Assembly: GCA_013178045.1 (NCBI GenBank)
Contig: JABLXP010000013.1
Coordinates: 1 to 46,769 of the forward strand
Length of the DNA stretch: 46,769 nt
Source: Bacillota bacterium
GTDB taxonomy: Bacteria; Bacillota; Ch66
Direction: 5' to 3'
In this document: positions 1-7,777 of the stretch, in pieces
How the letters are laid out: the number at the start of each line of letters is the position of its first letter
Position numbering within the stretch: the stretch's first letter is position 1
The notes under the pieces: generated by a model
What the model was told of the DNA's origin: nothing
Seen by the model: only the letters and a program-made list of their open reading frames with translations
Databases searched by the model: none
Made by a program: the position numbers and the translations under genes

Positions 1-274
1 GTGACTTCACTCCTTTATGGGGTTTTCGGTTTGGTTACTTGAAAACTTCTCCAAATTGGGGTGAAGTCCTTTTTTATGGCCCTAAAATCCTTAGTAAATC
101 AAGTGTTGGAAAATTGCAAAAGGCTCATATTTATAAAATAATTTAAGTTAAATTTTTATATAGAAGAATGAATACGGATGATAAACTGGCAGTAGACTTC
201 CGGGTTCATACAATCCCTCCCATCAATATGATGGATGCTTCAGCATCACTTTCATCTTGAAGGATTATGGATAG
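1..274. other. Non-coding left edge with hairpin and T-run
   Basis: I see no convincing gene. The arm at 3-13 (GACTTCACTCC) and the arm at 58-68 (GGGGTGAAGTC) are complementary with one G-T wobble, and six T follow at 70-75. This could be a long-loop terminator or the end of a lost insertion sequence. A second small hairpin (GATGC / GCATC) lies near 233-246. The stretch is AT-rich and abuts an IS21 remnant, so an IS-end origin is plausible but unproven. Confidence 0.35.
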
Positions 275-425
275 TGTTTCTATCATGATTTGATTCAGGA
301 GTTGCTGAAAGCAGAAAAAGAATATCGTCTGACCCGATATCTAAAATCCTGGAATAAGTTCGATCTTGTCATTGCTGATGAACTTGGTTACGTGAACCTG
401 GGAGCTGGAAGTCCTTTATTATTTC
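275..425 (+). pseudogene. IS21-family IstB ATPase fragment
   Basis: The translation from about 275 contains the motifs ELLKAEKEYRLTRYLK and [12 protein letters not shown], which match the Walker B region (DELGY) of IstB, the ATP-binding helper protein of IS21 transposons. IstB is normally about 250 residues; only about 50 from the middle are present. There is an in-frame stop at 272-274 on the left. On the right, near 425-430, the sequence switches to a restriction-subunit gene in another frame. It is a dead remnant created by recombination or deletion. The family call rests on motif recognition only. Confidence 0.7.
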
Positions 426-429
426 AATT

Positions 430-738
430 CTGTCTCTCTATACCCAGCGCAAAATCGCCGCTATCCTCTCCGCCTACGATGACCTAATTGAGAACAACAA
501 CCGCCGCATCAAAATCCTTGAGGAAATAGCGCAGATGCTTTACCGGGAGTGGTTTGTGAAGCTCAGGTTCCCTGGCCATGAGAAGGTCAGGATGGTGGAG
601 TCGGAGCTGGGGCCGATACCGGAGGGGTGGGAGGTTAAAAGGCTTGGAGATATACTATCTACGATTGAATCGGGTTCACGGCCAAAAGGTGGAATCAAAC
701 ATGAGGACAAGGATGTACCAAGTATTGGAGGTGAAAAC
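430..738 (+). pseudogene. Type I restriction-modification specificity subunit (HsdS) fragment
   Basis: The reading frame gives a helical segment ending in [17 protein letters not shown] and then [16 protein letters not shown]. This is the classic end of the central conserved helix of HsdS followed by the start of the second target-recognition domain. HsdS directs the DNA sequence recognised by a type I restriction enzyme and normally has more than 380 residues. Only about 100 remain, with no hsdM or hsdR nearby. The frame has no stop and runs straight into the HepT gene at 739, so a translational fusion is theoretically possible. It is most likely the scar of a restriction locus replaced by the toxin-antitoxin pair. 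Confidence 0.8.
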
Positions 739-1137
739 ATGAGTAAAGAAAGGCTTAAAGAAAAATTTGAAGAATACCGTAAAGCTGTTTTAAAACTTAA
801 GGAGGCGTTAGAAGAAGACGCATCCAATCCCTTGCTTTATGACTGGGTGATGCAGCGCTTTGAGTTTACCTATGAGTTGGCATGGAAATTAATGAAACTT
901 TACCTTGAATCTGAAGGTATCGTAACAATAAACTCACCACGGTTAGCTTTTAAAGAAGCCTTTGCAACAGGGATTATCATAGAAGGTGAAACCTGGATCG
1001 ACATGATTAATGCCCGTAATCTAACCACCCACATATATAACGAGCAAATGGCCAAAGAGATTTATGACAAAGTGAAAGATAAATACTATCCCGTATTCGT
1101 TGCCTTTGCTAACAAGATGGAGGGAAAAATCCAATGA
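739..1137 (+). CDS. hepT: HepT-like HEPN RNase toxin (type VII toxin-antitoxin)
   Basis: 132 residues. HEPN-fold proteins of this family act as RNases and are neutralised by a partner nucleotidyltransferase that AMPylates a tyrosine in the active-site motif. The RX4HXY motif is visible as R93, H98 and Y100 (RNLTTHIY), so both the catalytic residues and the modified tyrosine appear intact. I chose ATG 739 because GGAGGTG sits seven to eight bases upstream; the open frame extends further left only because an HsdS fragment is fused in frame. The stop overlaps the start of the MntA gene by four bases (ATGA), the usual arrangement of this toxin-antitoxin pair. Older annotation would be 'nucleotidyltransferase substrate-binding protein, HI0074 family'. 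Toxic activity is inferred from the family. Confidence 0.85.
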   Translation: MSKERLKEKFEEYRKAVLKLKEALEEDASNPLLYDWVMQRFEFTYELAWKLMKLYLESEGIVTINSPRLAFKEAFATGIIIEGETWIDMINARNLTTHIYNEQMAKEIYDKVKDKYYPVFVAFANKMEGKIQ

Positions 1138-1430
1138 CTTTTGGGTTGCCGGAACAAATCATACAAGCGATAAAAAAAGAACTGCAAAAAAGAGAAAATG
1201 TGACCAGAGCCGTTGTTTTCGGCTCCCGGGCCCGTGGGAATTACAGATACAATTCCGACATTGATCTGGCCGTTTACTGCGAGGGGGAACTGCCGCCCGG
1301 GTTGTGGCTGGATCTGGACGAAGCGGCGGGTATCTACAAAATTGACATCATAGACATGAACGGTCCCTTGGACGAAAAACTGCGCCAGAGAATCGAAGAA
1401 CAAGGCGTGGAAGTTTACCGCCGGAGCTGA
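1134..1430 (+). CDS. mntA: MntA-like minimal nucleotidyltransferase antitoxin
   Basis: 98 residues. The hallmark GSX10DXD motif is complete: G30-S31, then ten residues, then D42 and D44 (SDIDL). A further acidic residue at about D71 (KIDIID) fits the third metal ligand. Members of this family transfer AMP from ATP to the HepT tyrosine and so neutralise the toxin. The start codon overlaps the hepT stop by four bases, implying translational coupling and a fixed ratio of the two proteins. Both genes look intact although they sit in a region of decayed mobile DNA, which fits the idea that a toxin-antitoxin pair resists loss. Confidence 0.85.
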   Translation: MTFGLPEQIIQAIKKELQKRENVTRAVVFGSRARGNYRYNSDIDLAVYCEGELPPGLWLDLDEAAGIYKIDIIDMNGPLDEKLRQRIEEQGVEVYRRS

Positions 1431-1461
1431 ACAAGTAAAAATCAGAACAAAAGGTGATAAA

Positions 1462-2217
1462 ATGATATTTGCCAAGAATACCCTAAACAGCGCAGGAGTG
1501 GCCATTTATGGCGACTATATGGATTTTAAAAACCTGTATGAGGCATTGCATACAGTTTTAGGCAATGAGGACGAATTTATAGAATGTGACGCTGCCCGCA
1601 TAAGGGTATTAGGCGTATGCTACGATCTTCGTCATGCCTTGATGGGAGACCGGGAAATAGAATTTATTGACAATGGCATAGATGAAGAAAAGAAAAAGCG
1701 AATGCTGGTGCTTGCTCCGGACAAGAATGTTTACCTGAAAATATATGTATTGTGGCCGGAAATGTTATTTGTCACTATAGCGTTGAATGAATTCCTGGAG
1801 TTGTATGCTAGAAAACTGTCCAAAACAAGATATGGCAGCGATATATTTACAGCAAAAAAAGTTATCTGGGATCACTCCATCACGCAAGTGCGCATGCTGC
1901 AGGCTGCTGTAGCCGAATGCCTGAAACAAACCGTGTCAGACAATATATATGCAAGAATATTGAACATATTGAATGGCAGATTTGTATATGTAGACAGATA
2001 CATCACCCAATACCTGGACATCCTCAATGAAAGATTCATAAAAATGAACAAGGAAAAGCGGCTGAAGAATTTATCAACTATTGCCAAGCGTATTGCAGAG
2101 CGGGGGCAGGAATACCGCGATTTGGAGCACCAATTGAGGGAAGAAGCCCAAAAATATAACTGCAGCGTGGATGATTTAAGATTGGAACTGGATTTTCCGG
2201 AAGACATTGAATGGTAG
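1462..2217 (+). CDS. DUF6904-like protein of unknown function
   Basis: 251 residues, soluble, no signal peptide or membrane segment. The first half contains the blocks GVAIYGDYMDF, RIRVLGVCYDLRHA and LAPDKNVYLKIYVLWPEMLF, which I associate with the DUF6904 family of Firmicutes; this is from memory. The C-terminal half is strongly helical and charged, probably coiled coil. The start ATG is preceded by AAAGGTGAT. No function is known to me. It follows the toxin-antitoxin pair by 31 bases and could be part of the same acquired cargo. It ends at TAG and the same frame then continues directly into a capsid remnant, so the downstream junction may be a recombination point. Confidence 0.55.
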   Translation: MIFAKNTLNSAGVAIYGDYMDFKNLYEALHTVLGNEDEFIECDAARIRVLGVCYDLRHALMGDREIEFIDNGIDEEKKKRMLVLAPDKNVYLKIYVLWPEMLFVTIALNEFLELYARKLSKTRYGSDIFTAKKVIWDHSITQVRMLQAAVAECLKQTVSDNIYARILNILNGRFVYVDRYITQYLDILNERFIKMNKEKRLKNLSTIAKRIAERGQEYRDLEHQLREEAQKYNCSVDDLRLELDFPEDIEW

Positions 2218-2865
2218 AGAGGAGCAATTTGCCGAAATATTGATTCTGAGCGTCTGCAGGATGCGGCAGCCTTGGAGAGTGTACTCCGTCAGGGCTTTGC
2301 CGAGGAATTCGGCTTTAAGATAGATGATGCCATCCTGACAGGTACCGGTACCGGGCAGCCCCTTGGCATTCTGAATAGCGATGCCTTGGTGAAGGTACCG
2401 AAGGAAAGCAGGCAGACTGAGCTCTTAAAAGTAGAAAACCTATTCAACATGTGGTCAAGACTCTGGGGTAGAAGTAGGACAAATGCCGTGTGGTATATCA
2501 ATCAGGAGATTGAGCCTCTTCTTTTTACCATGAAAATCGGTGATGTACCGGTATATATCCCGGCAGGTGGACTTTCGGAAGCACCTTATGCGACACTTTT
2601 CGGCAGGCCGGTAGTGCCTCTTGAACAGTGCTCGGCAGCAGGTGAGTCGGGCGACATCATCCTGGCGGATATGTCCCAGTACCTTTTTATCGACAAGGGT
2701 GGCATCAATACGGCTTCCTCCATCCCTGTAAGGTTCCTGTATGATGAGAATGTTTACAGGTTCATTTACAGGGTGGACGGGCAGCCCATCTGGAACAAGC
2801 CCTTGCAGCCATATAAGGGCAGCGCTTCAGTATCGCCCTTTGTGGCGCTTGCCAGCAGAAAATAA
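2218..2865 (+). pseudogene. Phage major capsid protein (HK97 fold), C-terminal fragment
   Basis: About 215 residues without a start. Motifs LQDAAALESVL, DDAILTGTGTGQPLGIL and the ending with LADMSQYLFIDKGG and DGQPIWNKPL are typical of HK97-type major capsid proteins, which assemble phage heads. The N-terminal delta and E-loop regions are missing, and there are no neighbouring phage genes (terminase, portal, protease). It is therefore a single leftover of a prophage. The fragment starts immediately after the stop of the preceding gene in the same frame. Confidence 0.85.
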
Positions 2866-2880
2866 CAGTAGTGAGTAGAG

Positions 2881-2916
2881 AAATCCGCTTGTCACATTGA
2901 TAAGCGGGTTTCTCAT
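2881..2916 (+). terminator. Possible terminator after capsid fragment
   Basis: CCGCTT and AAGCGG are complementary arms flanked by AAT/GTT, separated by an 11-base loop, and followed by a short T-containing stretch. It lies 16 bases after the capsid stop and could be the ancestral terminator of that phage gene. The T-run is weak. Confidence 0.4.
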
Positions 2917-3104
2917 AGAGTAGTTTCGAAAACTAATTTCCATGGATAATTATGGGGGGTAAATTTTATTCTGGTGGTTTATTTAGTATAGATGTTAAAG
3001 GGTTCGGTAGAGATTGGATACGTCAAGCCATCAAAAAGAGAATAGCAAAGCTAACCTACCAGCAGGAAGGTTTAACAGGATTATACAGATAGCCTTTATG
3101 CTGA

Positions 3105-3680
3105 TTAGGCCGCTAAGAACAGGTATTGATTCAGCAGCTCAAGGAAGTTAAAGAAGCCTCTCGGGCCTGTGTTCAAAGGATTTACCCTGCAAGGCCAGAT
3201 CAACAAATTTTTGAATAATGCCACGGTGACGAGGAAGTTCTTCTGGTTTTTGCCAAGCTTCTTACGAGGCTTGCGCCGGAAGGGGTGGAGCGAATCCTGA
3301 ACTGGATTATCAGGATTCGCCAGCCGCAACCGGTCAATAAAATCATAGTGATTGCCGACTTCCGGGACCACATCCGGATTAACACCAATCATGATAGCAA
3401 GCAGGGAATCGGACTTAAGCTTAGCAACCCAATTAGAGATACTCAGTTCACCCAAATGTGACATCAGGACAAAGGAGCGAAAGATCTCGGGTTGAAGTTT
3501 AGAAGGAACTCCGGTATGGGAATAAACCTCGTCTAATAAAGGCTTAATTCGATCCAGGTCCAGCAAATAGAGTTTGGTAAGGATGTCGGCATACTGTGAG
3601 AGACGATCCTTATTCGCCAAGTAAATCGGGAGAAGATTTTCGAGTAGAAATTTTTGATACTCGGAATGAGAACGCCAAAG
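3105..3680 (-). pseudogene. DDE transposase, N-terminal fragment with frameshift
   Basis: On the minus strand the translation contains YQKFLLENLLPIYLANKD, YADILTKLYLLDLDRIKP, TGVPSKLQPEIFRSFVLM and RKPRKKLGKNQ, a pattern I know from the N-terminal half of a Clostridia DDE transposase family with a DUF772-type helical domain. The catalytic domain is absent. Near 3200-3250 the similarity jumps frame (the expected HRGIIQK continuation is read in another frame), so it is both truncated and frameshifted. Its 5' end is cut where the oppositely oriented IS1634-type fragment begins, near 3680. Family assignment is approximate. Confidence 0.65.
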
Positions 3681-3686
3681 ACCTAA

Positions 3687-4502
3687 CAAAACAATCACCT
3701 TATTGGTCTGGCTGTTACCAGAACTGGTATTCCGATTCGCTGCTGGGTCCGGCCGGGCAATACTTCGGATATGACCGTGATCCCCCAGGTAAAGCAAGAC
3801 CTGATTGGTTGGAAGCTTGGCCGAGTAATAACGGTAGTCGATAGGGGTTTTTCTTCCGAAGAAAACTTACGGATCCTGCAGCAGGCAGGTGGCCACTACA
3901 TCGCTGGAGAAAAGATGTCTGCGGGTAAACCAACAGTTGAAGCAGCTTTGGCCCACTCTGGTCGGTTCAAAACCATTCGCGATAATCTGGAAGTTAAAGA
4001 ACTGGTGATCGGCGATGGCGAAGCCCGAGTCCGTTACGTTTTGGTCCGCAACCTGGCCGAAGTGAAACGGGATGCGGCGATCAGGAACAAGCACCTGGAA
4101 ACATTAGCCCAGGAGTTGGCCAAACTTAAAGAATTGAATGGCGATGCTCATACTAAAGCTCACTGCCGGCTCTACAGTCATCCCGTATACAAACGCTATC
4201 TTAAGATGGACAAGCACGGCAACTTAAAGATCGGCCGACAGGTCGTAAAAGAAGCCGAACGGTTGGACGGAAAATACTTGATCCGTACTTCTGATGATAC
4301 CCTTTCCGTAGAAGACATTGCTTTAGGATATAAGCAACTCATGGAAGTCGAAGCCGCTTTCCGCACACTAAAAACAACGCTGGATCTTCGCCCCGTCTAT
4401 CATCGTAAGGATGAACGCATTCGTTCACACGTGCTGCTTTGCTGGTTAGCCATACTGTTAGTCCGTCTGGCAGAAGTAGAAACTAAAAAGCCGAGCTCTT
4501 AG
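3687..4502 (+). pseudogene. IS1634-family transposase, truncated at both ends
   Basis: The frame starting near 3699 reads LIGLAVTRTGIPIRCWV, then PGNTSDMTVIPQVK, VVDRGFSSEENLR, AGGHYIAGEKM and later DGKYLIRTSDDTLSVEDI and LMEVEAAFRTLKTTLDLRP. These are landmark blocks of IS1634/IS1549-type DDE transposases, including the second catalytic Asp (VVDRGF) and the YREK-like Glu (EVEAAFR). The N-terminal third is lost: a stop and frame change occur near 3684. The C-terminus ends abnormally after LLVRLAEVET, where a different sequence (probable intron end) begins. The ATG at 3771 would make a 243-residue protein, but it would lack the first catalytic Asp and is unlikely to work. Confidence 0.8.
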
Positions 4503-4762
4503 ACCCCGGAGCGTCAGTAGGGACTCACCATAACGTCCGCGCCAATATTGCCTTCTGTGTGTGTAACCACATCGGCCATTCTCGACTAATATTTCGAGGC
4601 TCAATCACTTCAGCTTTCGCTTTCGGCCCGCTATTTTGCCGTCCTACGCTTAAAACTTTCAGTTGCCTGAATGTCTCCAAGAACTAGCTACAGGGCTGCT
4701 GGTTAGGCATTACCCTGGTGGGGCTTACACCCACTAGAATTAGCGACCTTGCCCGGCCGCAC
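4484..4762 (-). other. Probable group II intron 5' end (domain I fragment)
   Basis: Read on the minus strand, the sequence starts with GTGCGGCCGGGCAAGG, a good match to the GUGCG-type 5' boundary of bacterial group II introns. It continues with the pieces GGGTGTAAGCCCC, AGCTAGTTCTTGG, GATTGAGCCTCGAAA and GGGGTCTAAG, which I recognise as domain I-like elements. No reverse transcriptase and no domain V follow, because the left side is cut by the IS1634-type fragment at about 4484. Recognition is by memory of such introns, not by folding. If true, the intron is dead. Confidence 0.45.
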
Positions 4763-5189
4763 TACACAAAATCTTAGACGTTCTCTTTTGTTGTTTATTA
4801 TGGATGACTCTTAAGCTATTATATGTCAATAGAACCGTCCCCTTGACACTGCGGCTGTTCTACAAACCCATCCGCCCCCCTCTCGTCTTTGGCCCACTTC
4901 CCGTTTTGGCGGTTATAGGGCCTACCTTGCTTCCGCGATTTCTCGTCCGGGACGAGGAGGGATTCTCCAGTTGCTTAGCGTGTCCTTGTTTTCGTGCCGC
5001 CGCTACCCGTCAGCCGGAGTGCGCCAATGTTTCAACCAGCTTTCGTTCGCTCATGCTGCCTTCGCCCAACCGTCGTGGCTCGGCCTCCGGAATATACAAA
5101 TTACGAGGTCACCTATACGTTCGCTTACGCTGTGGCCCGAAAAACTTGCTCACCATCCCTGGGATGGCTTTGTCATTAGAATCCAGTGG
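4763..5189. other. Non-coding stretch with REP-like hairpin
   Basis: No credible gene. Frames open on the plus strand here have atypical composition (Arg, Cys, Pro, Ser rich) and no ribosome site, and look like the complement of structured RNA or repeat DNA. At 4825-4847 GTCAA and TTGAC arms enclose AACCGTCCCC, a motif I associate with ends of IS200/REP-type elements in Clostridia. The remainder is moderately GC-rich with short palindromes, and probably belongs to the same dispersed element. Confidence 0.4.
4825..4847. repeat. REP-like palindromic end
   Basis: Arms GTCAA (4825-4829) and TTGAC (4843-4847) enclose a core with AACCGTCCCC. In related genomes such units accompany Y1 (IS200-like) transposases; this association is from memory. 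No transposase of this type is present here. Confidence 0.4.
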
Positions 5190-5505
5190 TTCAGTTTTCT
5201 TTTCTATTATCTTGTTGACCCCGGTTATCAGGGTATTTCCGTTGGGCAGCCGGTTGGCATCTCTGACCGGCCACGCGGTGTCGTTAAGCACCCGGTACTG
5301 ATACTTTGCTGTCTGCATAAGACCAGACGATTTCGCCCTTGCGGCTGATTTCGTACACTCCCTTGCCGGGCAGTTCCATCAGTATATTGTTGTTAGGCAG
5401 CAATTCCGCGTCGAACCCCGGGTTGGTATACCTCTTTAGGACATCCGGCAGTTCGTACTTCCATACGATCTCTCCCAGCATGTTGACCTCTATTATTCTT
5501 GGCCG
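5190..5505 (-). pseudogene. Beta-propeller (arylsulfotransferase/PQQ-like) fragment
   Basis: On the minus strand two frames together give IIEVNMLGEIVWKYELP, DAELLPNNNILMELPGKG, VYEISRKGEIVWSY and then, after a frame change near 5290-5310, RDANRLPNGNTLITG. The recurring 'G-I-V-W' strands and the 'D-A-x-x-L-P-N-G-N-T-L-I' motif are typical of arylsulfotransferase-type propellers (ASST family). No start, no complete propeller and no catalytic His region are present. It abuts the stalk pseudogene upstream on the same strand. Both may come from one secreted surface protein or from two genes joined by deletion. Confidence 0.55.
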
Positions 5506-5512
5506 GTAACGA

Positions 5513-6424
5513 TTTTTGCCGGTACCCCCAGGGTGACCGGTTTCTCTCCGATATAAGCGGTGGTGCTCCCTATTTCCACCATCCAATCCATAGCCGTCAG
5601 GTCCAGACCTCTGTATTCGGCATCTGTGTCTGCTCCCGGTGGGCGAACGAGCACCCTGGGGACGTAAGAACCCATTGTCACGTTACCGAACCTTCTGATG
5701 GGCAGTACTTCCTTCGTAACGCAGTCCCGCTTCGCTCGGTACCACATTAATCCCGACCACCTTTAAATCGCCGTCCCAGTAGACCTTTCTCCGAGGGCTT
5801 CACTGATGAAACGCAGCGGGACCATTGTTTGGTTGTTGATCAGCTTTGCTGGAACATCCAGTGGAACCTTGTTTCCATTTACCTCCGCGGAAAGATCCCC
5901 GATACTTAGACTTATCTTCTTTTCATTACGTATACCTACCACTGTCTGCGATTTGTCATTCCAGGTCACTGTCGCTCCCAACTCTTCGAAGATCGCCCGC
6001 ATAGGTACCAGGACGCGTCCGTTTTCTATCACCGGCGGTGTCTCAAAGGTCAACATGCTGTTACCAAGGAGTACTTTGACGTTATCCTGATTATCTGCCT
6101 TCTTGTCAGGTTCGGAGGCACCATTACTCTCATCCGGCTTGACTAAATTATCTGGCTTGAACAAATTATCCGATCCAAAAGTGGCCTTTAAAAAGTTCGA
6201 CGGGATAAGTACTTTTTCTTTTTCAGATTGGACCGGTGCATCGAGTTTAACTGAGACACCATCTCTAACAGCAATATTGCTTCCTACCTGGAAAACTACC
6301 ACTATTGATCCTTTTACGGCTTTAACTGTAATCCCCTTGTCATCAAACAGCACAGTACCGCCTAAAGGTTCGAGGTATCCTTTGACATCAGCCATTTCTA
6401 TAGCGGAAGTTGGGGCGGCCCGTG
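5513..6424 (-). pseudogene. Copper-amine-oxidase-like N-terminal (stalk) domain protein, frameshifted
   Basis: The minus-strand frame 5763-6424 shows TPPVIENGRVLVPMRAIFEE, LGATVTWNDKSQTVVG and NNQTMVPLRFISEALGE, the signature of PF07833 stalk domains found in surface proteins of Clostridia. Near 5785 the frame breaks. The continuation (YWDGDLKVVGINVVPSE, then SYVPRVLVRPPG and EIGSTTAYIGEKPVTLGVPAK) is read in a second frame and represents the end of one stalk unit and the beginning of another. No signal peptide is left: at 6425 a transposase fragment replaces the 5' end. Natively it would have been a secreted, wall-associated protein. Confidence 0.75.
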
Positions 6425-6612
6425 TAGCTGTATAGTACGGCAAAGGGCTTTTCGTCTATCTTGCAAAAAACGTGCTCGTAGAATACGGGAGCCCATGATT
6501 TCATCAATTTCTTTTTAATGCCTTCACTCATTAAACTGGTGCTGTTAAACAGCGATTCTTGTTTATGATGGGTATTCTCTCTGAACAAGACACAAACCTC
6601 CGTTTGTCGCAA
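6425..6612 (-). pseudogene. Transposase N-terminal fragment
   Basis: Read from ATG 6612 on the minus strand, the protein contains KLMKSWAPVFYEHVFCKIDE followed by FAVLYS and GRPNF. This is the start of a common DUF772-containing transposase (motif 'FY-x-H-V-F-x-K-I-D-E'). After about 63 residues it fuses to the stalk pseudogene, so the transposase is truncated at the insertion or deletion point near 6425. The ATG at 6612 lacks an obvious AGGAGG nearby on this strand. Confidence 0.65.
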
Positions 6613-6896
6613 TTATGTTGTTGTTAATACTTACAATAGCTTCTATTTACTTCTAATTATACCATATTTCACGCCAAACGGTAGTCTTTAGGTGGTTTTC
6701 AGTTGCCAAAGACTAGGGTTTTTGCACTGGAATCAATTTTTTATACTTATAATTTCTTTTGTTTTGGCAATTATTGCATTTAATGTAGAGTTTGATCTCA
6801 CGACAGTGTTTACAATACTAAAATTTTCTTTGAATTTTAAAGCGATACGGCATATAATAATAGTAAAAGATGTGGTTTGAAAAGAAGGTGGATCCA
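6613..6896. other. AT-rich intergenic region
   Basis: Between the divergent transposase fragment and the antitoxin-like gene. A 62-codon plus-strand frame at 6692 is hydrophobic and low in complexity, without a ribosome site or recognisable family, and I do not accept it as a gene. No clear promoter stands out, although the A+T bias makes several weak -10-like hexamers. Confidence 0.4.
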
Positions 6897-7079
6897 ATGG
6901 CAACTGTTTCCTTTGATAAGAACATTATTATCAGGGAACCGGAAGCGGTTGAAGAGTTGGTAGAGGTGCTTTCATCTAAAGACGTGAAGCCTGTCAACCA
7001 AAAACTGACTTCCGCAGAGGCGATGGCAAGGGGTGAAGAGGTATTAAGACGCTGCTTATCGCTCTCGAAAAATTCTTAG
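6897..7079 (+). CDS. Small antitoxin-like protein next to a GNAT gene
   Basis: 60 residues from ATG 6897, which has AAGGTGGA a few bases upstream; an upstream TTG-type start at 6870 is less likely. The sequence begins MATVSFDKNIIIREPEAVEEL, a pattern I have seen in short proteins encoded directly before GNAT-type or other toxin genes in Clostridia. It is rich in Glu, Val and Lys and predicted to be helical in its second half. It overlaps the beginning of the broken GNAT gene. I infer an antitoxin role from size, composition and neighbour; no DNA-binding motif is evident. Confidence 0.5.
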   Translation: MATVSFDKNIIIREPEAVEELVEVLSSKDVKPVNQKLTSAEAMARGEEVLRRCLSLSKNS

Positions 7080-7081
7080 GG

Positions 7082-7618
7082 ATGGCTTCCGAGGAAAAGG
7101 TATCGGAAGTCATTTCTGTTTTTTAATGCGAAAAAGACCCGGATATAGAAAATTTTTTAAAGGAAAAGGCCATTATCTATGAACGGAAAGCCAAGAGCCG
7201 TACATACCTGGTATTTGATGAAGAGGCAATGCTGGCAGGAGAATTCAAGCTTCTCGCATATTTTGCGATAGCCATGCAGACGCTTAAAATCCCCGAAGGT
7301 ACAAGCCCGTCTCAAATACGTAGACTTGATGGGCTTTATTCAAGAAAAGGCGACGGAATGATTACTGAAATACCAGCCTTTTTAATTGGTCAGCTTGGAA
7401 AGAACAGTTTATATGCTGAAAAAATAACTGGAGACGCGGTAATGGATTATGCGATTTCCGTTATTTTCAGAGTGCAGGAGTTAATCGGAGGCAAGGTTGT
7501 TTTTGTAGAATGTCAGGACAAGCATAGGCTTATTGTCTTTTATTCTAGAAACGGTTTCAGAGTATTTCGGCAGGACCCTGAGGACAAGTTAATTCAAATG
7601 GTGCGTTTGCTTAAGTAA
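7082..7618 (+). pseudogene. GNAT-type acetyltransferase (possible toxin) with internal stop
   Basis: One frame gives KFLGMASEEKVSEVISVF, a TAA at 7124-7126, then CEKDPDIENFLKEKAIIYE and RTYLVFDEEAMLAGEFKLLAYF, and ends with a GNAT-like C-terminal half (GDAVMDYAISVIFRVQEL, KVVFVECQ, FYSRNGFRVF). The last motif is the usual GNAT acetyl-CoA/peptide-binding end. The upstream part probably starts before 7082, overlapping the antitoxin-like gene. The in-frame TAA removes the N-terminal 25-30 residues, so the gene is likely dead unless translation restarts at ATG 7229 (129 residues). Possibly a decayed type II toxin-antitoxin toxin. Confidence 0.65.
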
Positions 7619-7629
7619 AAAATTCATAT

Positions 7630-7673
7630 AAAGCACAGTGAAAGTACAGCAAAAGTACAGTGAAAGTACAGTT
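7630..7673. repeat. Four 11-bp direct repeats upstream of SLH promoter
   Basis: Four back-to-back units with consensus AAAGTACAGTG at 7630-7640, 7641-7651, 7652-7662 and 7663-7673. Differences are one or two bases per unit. The array ends 13 bases before a -35 hexamer. An 11-base period places each unit on almost the same face of the helix, as expected for cooperative binding of a regulator. Confidence 0.8.
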
Positions 7674-7686
7674 TACCAAGTTTTTC

Positions 7687-7716
7687 TTGTCAAAATAAGA
7701 CACCACCATCTATAAT
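7687..7716 (+). promoter_or_regulatory. Sigma-A promoter of SLH gene
   Basis: TTGTCA at 7687-7692 and a perfect TATAAT at 7711-7716, 18 bases apart. Transcription would start near 7723, giving a 5' leader of about 55 bases before ATG 7778. The near-consensus -10 fits the high expression of S-layer genes. Confidence 0.8.
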
Positions 7717-7777
7717 ATATACAGGGTCTTTGTCTCTATGATCAGGACCACTTGAAAGTGAGAGGAGGTGAAAAAGC

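Noticed and set aside
4804-5348. Overlapping plus-strand open frames of 125-165 codons
   Set aside because: Biased composition rich in Arg, Cys, Pro and Ser, no ribosome site, and the complement carries repeat or intron-like features. Probably not coding.
6692-6880. 62-codon hydrophobic plus-strand frame
   Set aside because: AT-rich chance frame without ribosome site or recognisable family, overlapping the upstream region of the antitoxin-like gene.
7630-7673. CRISPR or plasmid iterons
   Set aside because: Units are 11 bases without spacers and no replication gene is near; a promoter-linked binding array is more likely.
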